Of a DNA stretch of 40,174 bases, positions 33,256 through 40,174 are shown piece after piece. Each line of letters opens with the position of its first letter. The first letter of the stretch is position 1. Origin of the DNA: an uncultured Bacteriovorax sp. (GTDB taxonomy: Bacteria; Bdellovibrionota; Bacteriovoracia; Bacteriovoracales; Bacteriovoracaceae). The stretch lies in the NCBI GenBank assembly GCA_946480715.1, contig CAMLKK010000027.1:1-40174 (forward strand), given 5' to 3'. The notes below the pieces were generated by a model that worked only from the letters and a program-made list of their open reading frames with translations, was not told the origin of the DNA and searched no databases. Position numbers and translations under genes: made by a program.

Positions 33256-33696
33256 ATGCTGACAATCACTGCTGAAAACACTTTATCTTCGACGTCAAAG
33301 GACGTTCTAAGTGAGATTTACCTTGAAATCTTCGAAAGCTGGAAGAGAGAAAAATTCTTTGAAAAATTTAATTTTCACTCACAATTTCTCATCCTCATCG
33401 CTTATTGGGATGGAAGACCTGCAGGTTTTAAAATAGGATACGGTCAGGATAATGAACTTTTTTACTCATGGACGGGCGGCGTTCATCCTAGCTATCGCAA
33501 GCGTGGAATTGCAGAGACCTTAATGCAGAAACAACACGAATGGTGTGTTCAAAATAAATACAAGGTCATTGAAACAAGAACGCGCAACAAATTTCCAGAT
33601 ATGATTAAACTCAATTTGAAACACCAGTTTCAAATTGTCGGAACATTTACGGACACAGACAAAGAACCAAAAATTATTCTGAGAAAAAATATTTAA
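33256..33696 (+). CDS. GNAT-family N-acetyltransferase
   Basis: A 146-residue acetyltransferase of the GNAT fold. The acetyl-CoA motif A is GGVHPSYRKRGIAETLM (74-90) with the R-x-x-G-x-A/G pattern. Its substrate cannot be told from the sequence. Start 33256 has a weak GGA upstream; the frame stays open to an ATG at 33226 with no ribosome binding site, so the N-terminus is uncertain. It is divergent from fabG and ends four bases into the stop of the convergent FAD oxidoreductase gene. Confidence 0.85.
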   Translation: MLTITAENTLSSTSKDVLSEIYLEIFESWKREKFFEKFNFHSQFLILIAYWDGRPAGFKIGYGQDNELFYSWTGGVHPSYRKRGIAETLMQKQHEWCVQNKYKVIETRTRNKFPDMIKLNLKHQFQIVGTFTDTDKEPKIILRKNI

Positions 33697-35126
33697 GAAT
33701 GAGTTTTCTCTAGACGAGAAAGATAATTATCCACTTCGTGTGCCTGGATAACACCGTAATTGGCAGCTCCAAGCCACCCGGACATAATGATCCCCACAGA
33801 TCCTGCATGAAAGAGTCCAGGCAGTTCTTTGTGCATATTCATTGAAACTTCCAGGCCTTCAAACTTAGTTCCGAAGCTCGCTCCTTTTTCATGGAGCGTA
33901 TAACGTTGAACCGTTAGAGGAGTGGCCGCATCGACGAAATCAATCTTTGCGCGAATACCAGGATGAATTTTTTCAAGTCCCGAAAGCGCTCGTTCAATTA
34001 AATAGGATTTTTGTTTTTCATATTCTTCATCTGAAAGGTTTACCCAATCTTCATAGCGAGCGTTTGAAGACGAAACAATTGCGTATTTGGGTTCAAGATG
34101 CGGACGTGAATCAGGGTAATAAACTGAGAACGTCTGACTTCCAACTTTTGGCGAGAGAATAAGTTCAGTTGAAAAATGATCATCCTGACTAGTGAAAATG
34201 AGATCACCAATAAAAGGAATAGTCTCTCCTTTTTTGAGACCCATATAAACCTGGCATGAAGATGTATTCAAACGAACAGCATCGGCCTTCTTAACATATT
34301 CTGCAGAGAAATTGTCATCTCCAACCATCTTATGAACCGTCGTCTTCAAATTAGAATTGGAAACGACACTTTTAGAATGAATCGTATGACCTTTAACCTG
34401 AACTCCAACGGCACGCCCATTTTCAACGATAATTTTATCGACTTTCGCTTGCAACTGAATATCGACATTGTTTTTAAGCAGCTCATCTTTCATGAGCCCG
34501 ATCATGGTGTCGGTTCCACCTTGGAAAATATAAACACCTTTACTCATGAAATTCGAGAAAACGATACCGTAAGAAATGGCCGGATCTTCTAAATTTGATC
34601 CGTTTGCATACACAATTGGTTCAAGCAAGAAACGAGTGATATCATTGCGGCCAGGAAAGTATTTTTCGAACAACTCTCCATTTGTCATTTGAGAGTTGTC
34701 ATAAAAATTCATGTTAGCGAGTTCATCGAAAAAACCTTGAACTGTTTCTCGAGCAACACCAAACTTTGTAACGAGTGTTTCTATGAAATGTTCTTTGGTG
34801 AAATCAGTTTCAACTTCAAACTGTGGATTGATATAGCGAACTGACTTTAATTGGTGAATGCGATCAGCAATATCTTTGTTCCAGTATTTGCGGCAAGTTT
34901 TAATCATCCCGACTGGAAAACCATGAAGTGAAACATCAAAAATATGTTCGCCATCCTGACGTTTAAACCACGTTGCAAAACCACCTAATTTATTGTGGGA
35001 TTCAAGGAGAAGTACGGAGCGGCCATCGCGTCCCATTTTATTTGCGAGTGTCATTCCCGCAAGCCCTGAGCCTACGACAATGACATCATAGTTTTTTGTG
35101 ATTTTATCTTTTGATGAGTAAAGCAT
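33693..35126 (-). CDS. CrtI-like FAD-dependent oxidoreductase (second copy type)
   Basis: A 477-residue flavoprotein with VVGSGLAGMTLAN (17-29), ESHNKLGGFATWF, the mid-protein YIFQGGTDTMIGLM segment and a C-terminal GLFHAGSVGIIMSGWLGAANYGVI. The architecture is that of phytoene desaturase/retinol saturase enzymes and of the gene at 22166-23584; several motif blocks align between the two. Its role may be desaturation or saturation of a long chain (inference). The frame is open further upstream but overlaps the beta-propeller gene; ATG at 35126, 4 bp after that gene's stop, gives the expected N-terminus, though the ribosome binding site is weak. Confidence 0.84.
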   Translation of the reverse strand: MLYSSKDKITKNYDVIVVGSGLAGMTLANKMGRDGRSVLLLESHNKLGGFATWFKRQDGEHIFDVSLHGFPVGMIKTCRKYWNKDIADRIHQLKSVRYINPQFEVETDFTKEHFIETLVTKFGVARETVQGFFDELANMNFYDNSQMTNGELFEKYFPGRNDITRFLLEPIVYANGSNLEDPAISYGIVFSNFMSKGVYIFQGGTDTMIGLMKDELLKNNVDIQLQAKVDKIIVENGRAVGVQVKGHTIHSKSVVSNSNLKTTVHKMVGDDNFSAEYVKKADAVRLNTSSCQVYMGLKKGETIPFIGDLIFTSQDDHFSTELILSPKVGSQTFSVYYPDSRPHLEPKYAIVSSSNARYEDWVNLSDEEYEKQKSYLIERALSGLEKIHPGIRAKIDFVDAATPLTVQRYTLHEKGASFGTKFEGLEVSMNMHKELPGLFHAGSVGIIMSGWLGAANYGVIQAHEVDNYLSRLEKTHS

Positions 35127-35130
35127 GGTT

Positions 35131-36357
35131 CTATTTTTTAAATTGCGAGAGTGGAGAAAGTTTAAAAATCGCCGTTCCCCATTCTTTGTTATCAGCAGCA
35201 CCAACAATAAGGCATGAGAAAACAATCTCACCGTTATCGTTCATATCAATCTCTCCACTGAAACCTGGATAGTGTGGATTAGAAAGTACTTTTGCCATTC
35301 CTAAATCAGTTTTAATCTCATCACCTTCACCGATTAGTTTTTTAATTCCTTCAGTTGTTGCAATGTAAATTCCTCTTTTACCGGCCTGATCACGTGCTCT
35401 GAAGGCCACTGTTCCTTGCGCATTAACTTTCGGAGTAAACATTTCAATTTCCGAAATTTCATCCAGATTTTCAATCGCAAGGTTTCTTAAAATGCCTTCT
35501 TTGTATAGAACGAGAACTTTATGAGAATCTTCTAAAGTTGCTGTAAAGGCCACTAGACCGTTGTTAGATAAAGTCGCATTGTTGGCAAAACCTAAGTAGA
35601 AAGACTGTGGATCTGCATCACGGTCACGGGCGATGACCACCGACTCATAAGAATTCCCCGTTGGCCTTAAAAGAAGAATTTCATCTCCATTTGATTCATC
35701 CCACTCTCCTGTCTGACCTAAACGACGCTTGAAAACCATTTCTTTATTGTCATTTAAGTGCAAGCGGAAAAGATAAGAAGATTTATTTCCGTAAGATTCA
35801 ACTCCTTCAGAAATAATTTTATTTAACTTTGAATCATTGAACGAGTAGAACGTGCGCGCGTTTTCTTCATTAGTTCCACGGAAGAAAACAGAACCATCGT
35901 TCATTATTTGGGCATAGGTATAGTGAACAAGATCATAGGCTTCAGGCTTTAGAATCTGATCAACTTTCAACGATTGGCCATCAAGCACGAATAGGCCATC
36001 AGTGATTCCTTCATCAAAAAGATTGAACACAACTTTTCTTTGCGAATTGATTGAAGGATCAGTAATGAATCTTGAATCTGGAGCTGTGTAAATTATTTTA
36101 CCGTTTCCTTCTTCCGAGAGTTTCAACCAAAGACCTTGATTGTTTTCACCGTTGAAGGCCATAAGTTTAAAGACAACATCGCCACGATTATTAATCGTTG
36201 GTGAAGTGTTGCTCAAATAGCTCATCGGCGGAAGGTTATGGCCGTCTCTGATGTTTGCACGGGCAAGAAGTTCAGGAGCATTATATTCCGGCAAAGCTGC
36301 CCAAGACATACAAGTTGACGTTGCAAATAAGAGGAATGAAAGCGCAAAATTTTTCAT
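35131..36357 (-). CDS. Secreted seven-repeat beta-propeller protein (NxxGxxAF type)
   Basis: A 408-residue exported protein: signal peptide to about residue 20 (CMSWA, then ALPEY), then seven repeats of the form N-x-x-G-x-V/A-x-F at roughly 56, 104, 153, 202, 265, 312 and 374, for example TINNRGDVVFKL, TPKVNAQGTVAFRA and DMNDNGEIVFSC. Spacing of about 48-62 residues fits one blade each of a seven-bladed propeller. This repeat is known from bacterial surface proteins of unknown role; binding is likely. Some repeats (104, 202) lack the Gly. The gene starts with an ATGA overlap to the COG2509-like gene and is 4 bp from the CrtI-like gene. Confidence 0.82.
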   Translation of the reverse strand: MKNFALSFLLFATSTCMSWAALPEYNAPELLARANIRDGHNLPPMSYLSNTSPTINNRGDVVFKLMAFNGENNQGLWLKLSEEGNGKIIYTAPDSRFITDPSINSQRKVVFNLFDEGITDGLFVLDGQSLKVDQILKPEAYDLVHYTYAQIMNDGSVFFRGTNEENARTFYSFNDSKLNKIISEGVESYGNKSSYLFRLHLNDNKEMVFKRRLGQTGEWDESNGDEILLLRPTGNSYESVVIARDRDADPQSFYLGFANNATLSNNGLVAFTATLEDSHKVLVLYKEGILRNLAIENLDEISEIEMFTPKVNAQGTVAFRARDQAGKRGIYIATTEGIKKLIGEGDEIKTDLGMAKVLSNPHYPGFSGEIDMNDNGEIVFSCLIVGAADNKEWGTAIFKLSPLSQFKK

Positions 36358-37913
36358 GGTTCAAATCCTTTTTCAATTTTTAGAAGAGACATTGCCACTT
36401 TTACTCCATCAACGGCCGCACTGGTAATTCCTCCCGCGTGCCCCGCTCCTTCCCCGCAGGGAAAAAACCCTTGATGACTTGTGGACTCCATCGTCTCTTT
36501 ATTTCTGGTGATCGTGACCGGAGCTGAAGTTCTAGTCTCCGGAGCTATTAAAAGGGCCTTGTCAGAAACAAATCCTTTTAAATTATCATCGAATTTTAAC
36601 AGAGCTGTTTCTAAATGTTTAGTCACAAATTCTGGTAATATCTCTCTTAGCGGAGATTTAACAATTCCTGAAGGAGTCGAGGTTTTAATTCCACTTGCAT
36701 CAGGGTTCAATTTGTTTTCCATAAACTCTTTGAGAGTTTGAGTCGGCAGCTCGCGGCCAGTGGCGCGTAGTTTTGATTCATTGAAGGCTTTTTGTTCAAT
36801 AGCATGTTGGAAATCAAGTCCTGCTAATAAACGATCAGCAGGGAAATCGACACCAGCTCGCACTGAGACAACTAAAGCGGCATTGGACCAACGAGAATTG
36901 CGAGCATAGTTACTCATTCCGTTAACAACAATACCATTGGCTTCCGTTCCTGAAGAAAGAACATAACCACCAGGACACATACAAAAACTGTATGTCCCTT
37001 TTTTTGAACTTGGGTCTTCGTAACTTAAACGATAACGAGCGGCCCCTAATTCTAGGCCTCTGAACTTTCCATATTGAATTTCATCGATGAGTTCGCGAGG
37101 ATGTTCAATGCGAACACCAACCGCAAAATCTTTTTGCTTCATATCGACTTTGTTGTCTTCCAGGTGATGATAGATCTCGCTGGCAGAGTGTCCTGTTGCA
37201 AGGACAACGTAAGGCGAGAAAATTTTCTGTCCGTCTGAAAGCTCAACACCAACAACTTTGCTTCCATCAAACAAAAGTTTATCAACACGCGTATTGTAGA
37301 GAACTTCACATTTTTTACTGCGTAGATAATCTGTCATCTGATTGATGAGCGCACGAATTTTATTGGAACCCAAGTGTGGGTTAGAAATATACGCTGTTTC
37401 TGGAGGGGCCCCAAAATCAACAAATCGATTCATGACATATTGAACGAACGAAGATTTGATACGTGTAATGAGTTTTCCGTCTGAAAAAAGCCCTGCGCCA
37501 CCTTCTCCATAACAAACGTTATTCTCCGGATTGAATTCTCCGTAACGCCAAAATTTGGAAATATGAAGCATCCTTTTGTGAGCGCGGTCTCCTCGTTCAA
37601 TGACGAGTGAAGGCACACCATAATCAGCTAAACGTAAAGCACAGAAAAGTCCGGCCGGTCCAGCACCTATGATAATTGGTCGAGCTTTGAACTCTCCTAG
37701 ATCTTTAAAGGTTTCTTGAACGGCATCAAATCGTTCACCACTTTGACGAAGTTCAACATTGTAGGTGTAGCGGGGAACTTTTCCTCTACTGGCCCCTCTG
37801 GCATCGAGAGCTTGATTGAGAATGCGGTAATCTTCAAAACCAGCATGATTTTTTTCAAGATAGTGTTCAACATCCTGGTTGTAATCCAGGGTGAATTGAA
37901 TTTTTTTTGTCAT
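36354..37913 (-). CDS. NAD(P)/FAD-dependent dehydrogenase (COG2509-like)
   Basis: A 519-residue flavoprotein with a short N-terminal domain (1-75) before the FAD motif PIIIGAGPAGLFCALRLADYG (79-99). Other marks: VCYGEGGAGLFSDGKL, YVVLATGHSASEIYHHL, and the C-terminal PCGEGAGHAGGITSAAVDG. This matches the uncharacterised FAD-dependent dehydrogenase group COG2509, whose substrate is not established. A Cys-containing segment CMCPGGYVL is conserved in the group. First gene of a three-gene operon with the beta-propeller and CrtI-like genes. It is divergent from cinA with 91 bp between the starts. Confidence 0.85.
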   Translation of the reverse strand: MTKKIQFTLDYNQDVEHYLEKNHAGFEDYRILNQALDARGASRGKVPRYTYNVELRQSGERFDAVQETFKDLGEFKARPIIIGAGPAGLFCALRLADYGVPSLVIERGDRAHKRMLHISKFWRYGEFNPENNVCYGEGGAGLFSDGKLITRIKSSFVQYVMNRFVDFGAPPETAYISNPHLGSNKIRALINQMTDYLRSKKCEVLYNTRVDKLLFDGSKVVGVELSDGQKIFSPYVVLATGHSASEIYHHLEDNKVDMKQKDFAVGVRIEHPRELIDEIQYGKFRGLELGAARYRLSYEDPSSKKGTYSFCMCPGGYVLSSGTEANGIVVNGMSNYARNSRWSNAALVVSVRAGVDFPADRLLAGLDFQHAIEQKAFNESKLRATGRELPTQTLKEFMENKLNPDASGIKTSTPSGIVKSPLREILPEFVTKHLETALLKFDDNLKGFVSDKALLIAPETRTSAPVTITRNKETMESTSHQGFFPCGEGAGHAGGITSAAVDGVKVAMSLLKIEKGFEP

Positions 37914-38004
37914 GCCGTTGTCTCAATGAGTGTTGGGGAAATATCCTATGCTAGTTTACTCAATTTATGCCAAAATGGGTAGCCTAAGTTGCAGGAGAAT
38001 CCGT

Positions 38005-39270
38005 ATGTCAAAAGCTTTGAATGTTGCCATGATTGTTATTGGAGATGAAATCCTAAATGGAAGAACAACTGACGCCAACGGTGTATGGCTTTCAAAATAT
38101 CTTTTCAAAAAGGGACTAGAATTGTCTTCTATTTCTTTTATTCGCGATCAAAAAAGCGAAATGAATGAGGCCCTCAAACGAGCACTTGAGACTGCGGATA
38201 TTGTCATCACCAGCGGTGGGATTGGACCCACTCTCGATGATAAAACAAAAAATACTTTTGCAGAATTTTTTGGAAAAAAATTAGTTGTAAGAGACGACGT
38301 TGCTCAAATCGTCACTGATAATTACATTCGTTTTGGCCGCACATGGAATCCAGGAATGAATCACTATCATCATTTTCCGGAAGATTTTATCCCTGTGGCG
38401 AACCCAAAAGGACTTGCTCCTGGACTTGCTTATTATGAAGAGAAAACAAAAAAACTGCTTCTCTCAGGCCCGGGTGTTCCCAGAGAATTTTTTGAAATGA
38501 CCGATAAAGGATTTCTTCCGCTCATCGAAAAATTCTTTCAAGGAAGATTTAAAACAAACTATCAAACGGTCATTCGCACGCAAGGAGTACCGGAAGAAAA
38601 AATTTTCTTTGAGCTCTGTCCGACACTTTGGAGTGATTTAGAAAAATATGGAAAAGTCAGCTCGCTCCCACATACAATCGGAATCGACATCATTGTGAGT
38701 TATCACGGAACTGAAAATGATCACGAACAAAATCAAAAAAATATTCGCTCGTTAATCAATTCTACCAAATTAGCTGAGCACGTCTGGCAATGGGGAAACA
38801 AACCGCTAAACGAAATGGTTCTTGAATTAGGAATTCAAAAACAAAAAACAATTTCATTTGCTGAATCATGCACCGGTGGACTTTGCGCCTCAAAAATGAC
38901 TGATCTTCCAGGATCATCGAAAGTTTTTTGGGGAGGAGTTGTAAGTTACGACAACTCAGTGAAGATCAATCAACTAGGTGTTCAGAAAAAAACGCTGGAT
39001 CAATTCGGAGCCGTCAGCATAGAAGTGGCCAAAGAGATGGCCGAAGGATGCAGAAAAATTTGTGGAACTGATTATGCGGTTTCCGTCTCTGGAATCGCAG
39101 GTCCCGATGGAGGAACTCCCCAAAAACCAGTGGGCACAGTAGCGATTGGTTATGCATCTGCCACCAAAAGTGGAGCCGCACTTTTTCAATTTCCTGGTGA
39201 TCGCATTCGTTTGAAGGAGCGCTTTAGTGATAAAGCTCTCCTCACATTGCTTGAACTCATGCGAGAATAA
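38005..39270 (+). CDS. cinA: CinA-family protein with nicotinamide-nucleotide amidohydrolase domain
   Basis: A 421-residue protein of normal CinA length. The N-terminal MoeA/MogA-like domain has VIGDEILNGRTTDANG (11-26) and VITSGGIGPTLDDKT (67-81); the C-terminal PncC domain has SFAESCTGGLCASKMT and VSVSGIAGPDGG followed by PVGTVAIGY. PncC deamidates nicotinamide mononucleotide to nicotinate mononucleotide in pyridine-nucleotide recycling, and the N-terminal domain of some CinA proteins hydrolyses ADP-ribose. GCAGGAG supports ATG 38005; the longer frame upstream is unlikely. Its stop lies 2 bp from the convergent gene at 39273. Confidence 0.95.
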   Translation: MSKALNVAMIVIGDEILNGRTTDANGVWLSKYLFKKGLELSSISFIRDQKSEMNEALKRALETADIVITSGGIGPTLDDKTKNTFAEFFGKKLVVRDDVAQIVTDNYIRFGRTWNPGMNHYHHFPEDFIPVANPKGLAPGLAYYEEKTKKLLLSGPGVPREFFEMTDKGFLPLIEKFFQGRFKTNYQTVIRTQGVPEEKIFFELCPTLWSDLEKYGKVSSLPHTIGIDIIVSYHGTENDHEQNQKNIRSLINSTKLAEHVWQWGNKPLNEMVLELGIQKQKTISFAESCTGGLCASKMTDLPGSSKVFWGGVVSYDNSVKINQLGVQKKTLDQFGAVSIEVAKEMAEGCRKICGTDYAVSVSGIAGPDGGTPQKPVGTVAIGYASATKSGAALFQFPGDRIRLKERFSDKALLTLLELMRE

Positions 39271-39272
39271 TT

Positions 39273-39545
39273 TTATTTGTTAGCGATATCGTGGGAAGGA
39301 AGACTTTTAAGAAATTCTTGTTTGATCATTTCTTGATCTTCTTCATGAACACTTGCAATTCCTCTGCGGGCAACTTCACCTTGATTTTCAGTGAGTCGTC
39401 CACTCTTCACCATCGTTTCGACCATAGTTTCTACCTGAATCTTTTCTAACTTAGATTCATTGAGAAGTTGTTCAATAGTTCTTGTTTCAGATGTCCATGC
39501 ATTTGAACTCATCACAATGGCCGACAATAGTATTAGGACTTTCAT
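39273..39545 (-). CDS. Small exported helical protein
   Basis: A 90-residue protein with a signal peptide (MKVLILLSAIVMSSNA) and a mature part of about 74 residues that is helical and charged, with QVETMVETMVKSGRLTEN and HEEDQEMIKQEFLKSLP. No Cys, no named family. GGAG lies 5 nt before the ATG at 39545. It is convergent with cinA, with 2 bp between the stops and no terminator in that gap. Confidence 0.75.
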   Translation of the reverse strand: MKVLILLSAIVMSSNAWTSETRTIEQLLNESKLEKIQVETMVETMVKSGRLTENQGEVARRGIASVHEEDQEMIKQEFLKSLPSHDIANK

Positions 39546-39906
39546 AGAACTCCATTAGTTTTTTACTGAGTATTGCGCTCAACTATTATTGGATTATCGT
39601 CGGATTCTTGATTTTCTTGAGTTATTTCGTCGACAATTGTGATTGAGAACGAATTTCTGAATACTTCAAATGCATTTCTCAATATGAAAATATGATAAAG
39701 GCTTAACTCTACGTTGGTGGGTCGCCACGAATTAGTGGCGCTTTCAATCTTTTCAAGACTTCTTTTACGGGCGCTAAGTTTCGAGAATTAAAACTCTCTC
39801 TCGTTATTAAAAACCGGCAGGACTTTCCAGAACTAAAATAATATCAATGATTAACATCCTCATTCCGATGAGAGAATTGATGAATTTGTCGTTAGGCCCT
39901 CTAAAG
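39546..39906. other. Intergenic region with hairpins
   Basis: No convincing gene is seen here. It holds one perfect hairpin, CGCCAC (39723-39728) with GTGGCG (39735-39740) and a 6-nt loop, and a looser CGAGA...TCTCG pair (39782-39803). The minus-strand frame over 39807-40088 is a shadow of the lipoprotein gene. The region probably carries promoters for the divergent genes, but no strong -35/-10 pair stands out. Confidence 0.6.
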
Positions 39907-40174
39907 ATGGGTAACACATTTTTTAGAATCACAAAAACACTCTTTAGTGTTTTATTCGTCGTTGTATTCATCGCCTCATGCGTGCAATCACCAAAATCAA
40001 CTAGAGCTGTCGTTAAAAGTGCAAGTACAACGAACACTGGGAAAGGAACAACAACCGTTCCTGATTTTGTCACTGGTGCGAACTTCATTCAAAATGGATC
40101 AACTGTTTATTCAACAATAGCAAACGTTGATCTGAGTTTTGCGGACTCGCTTTATTTTCGCGGAAAAGATGTAG
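39907..40174 (+). CDS. Lipoprotein, N-terminal part (cut by window edge)
   Basis: An open frame runs from ATG 39907 to the window end. It begins with a short basic stretch and a hydrophobic segment ending in FIASC, a lipobox (lipid Cys at 25), then a Ser/Thr-rich linker (KSASTTNTGKGTTTVPDF) and a beta-rich region. This is the usual layout of a surface lipoprotein with a flexible tether. An in-frame ATG at 39847 would add 20 residues, but 39907 gives the more normal signal. The gene lies opposite the small exported protein gene. Its function cannot be told because only 89 codons are visible. Confidence 0.72.
   Translation, partial: MGNTFFRITKTLFSVLFVVVFIASCVQSPKSTRAVVKSASTTNTGKGTTTVPDFVTGANFIQNGSTVYSTIANVDLSFADSLYFRGKDV

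Noticed and set aside
20657..35126. A ladderane-type lipid locus as in anammox bacteria
   Set aside because: FabF, ACP, FabZ and CrtI-like genes recall it, but the radical-SAM and other signature genes are absent and a full ole pathway is present instead.
39807..40088. Minus-strand 93-codon frame at the window end
   Set aside because: It lies opposite a plus-strand frame with a clear lipoprotein signal, which is the better gene.
1..40174. CRISPR arrays, tRNA or rRNA genes, insertion sequences or prophage genes
   Set aside because: No regularly spaced repeats, cloverleaf-like sequences, transposase motifs or phage structural genes were seen on either strand.

Overview
The window reads as chromosomal DNA of an AT-rich (roughly 40% G+C by eye), gene-dense Gram-negative bacterium. 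Many small lipoproteins with LVSC-type lipoboxes, a mevalonate operon and the general gene style fit a member of the Bdellovibrionota/Bacteriovoracia (Bacteriovorax/Peredibacter-like). That assignment is inference: no rRNA or marker gene in the window proves it. I found no IS element, phage gene, tRNA, rRNA or CRISPR array.

Layout. 1-2.7 kb: trxB, a secreted protein, a Cys-rich lipoprotein and a divergent TlpA-like thioredoxin lipoprotein. 2.8-9.7 kb: an enoyl-CoA-hydratase-like gene facing a compact minus-strand mevalonate operon (RsmI-like methylase, type 2 IPP isomerase, class II HMG-CoA reductase, a GHMP kinase that is probably phosphomevalonate kinase, diphosphomevalonate decarboxylase, mevalonate kinase). 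9.8-19.9 kb: housekeeping and small genes, namely an RlmL-like rRNA methylase, a U32 pair (one with a cysteine cluster, one without), a degenerate SGNH-like membrane protein with a cNMP-binding protein, a 52-aa lipoprotein behind a sigma-54-like promoter, mdh, an Arg/Gln/Gly-rich disordered protein, an XRE regulator, xthA, a DOMON-like protein, an acidic OB-like protein and a small secreted protein.

20.0-28.1 kb is the most interesting part: eight tightly packed or overlapping plus-strand genes encoding a GbsR/MarR-type regulator, a FabF-like ketosynthase, an acyl carrier protein, a CrtI-like FAD oxidoreductase, and then OleA, OleB, OleC and OleD, the complete pathway for head-to-head condensation of two acyl chains into a long-chain cis-olefin. 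After a 710-aa orphan secreted protein and a sensor-like membrane protein comes a minus-strand trio fabG-fabZ-fabI (31.2-33.2 kb) and a second CrtI-like FAD oxidoreductase (33.7-35.1 kb). Together these look like a dedicated acyl-chain-building and desaturating/saturating module feeding an olefin pathway. The last 5 kb hold a seven-repeat beta-propeller secreted protein, a COG2509-type FAD dehydrogenase, cinA, a small exported protein and the start of a lipoprotein cut by the window edge.

How the parts work together (inference): the 20-28 kb operon is proposed to prime and elongate chains on its own ACP, with FabG/FabZ/FabI completing each elongation cycle, FAD enzymes changing the unsaturation, and OleABCD joining two chains into a hydrocarbon, probably membrane-located.
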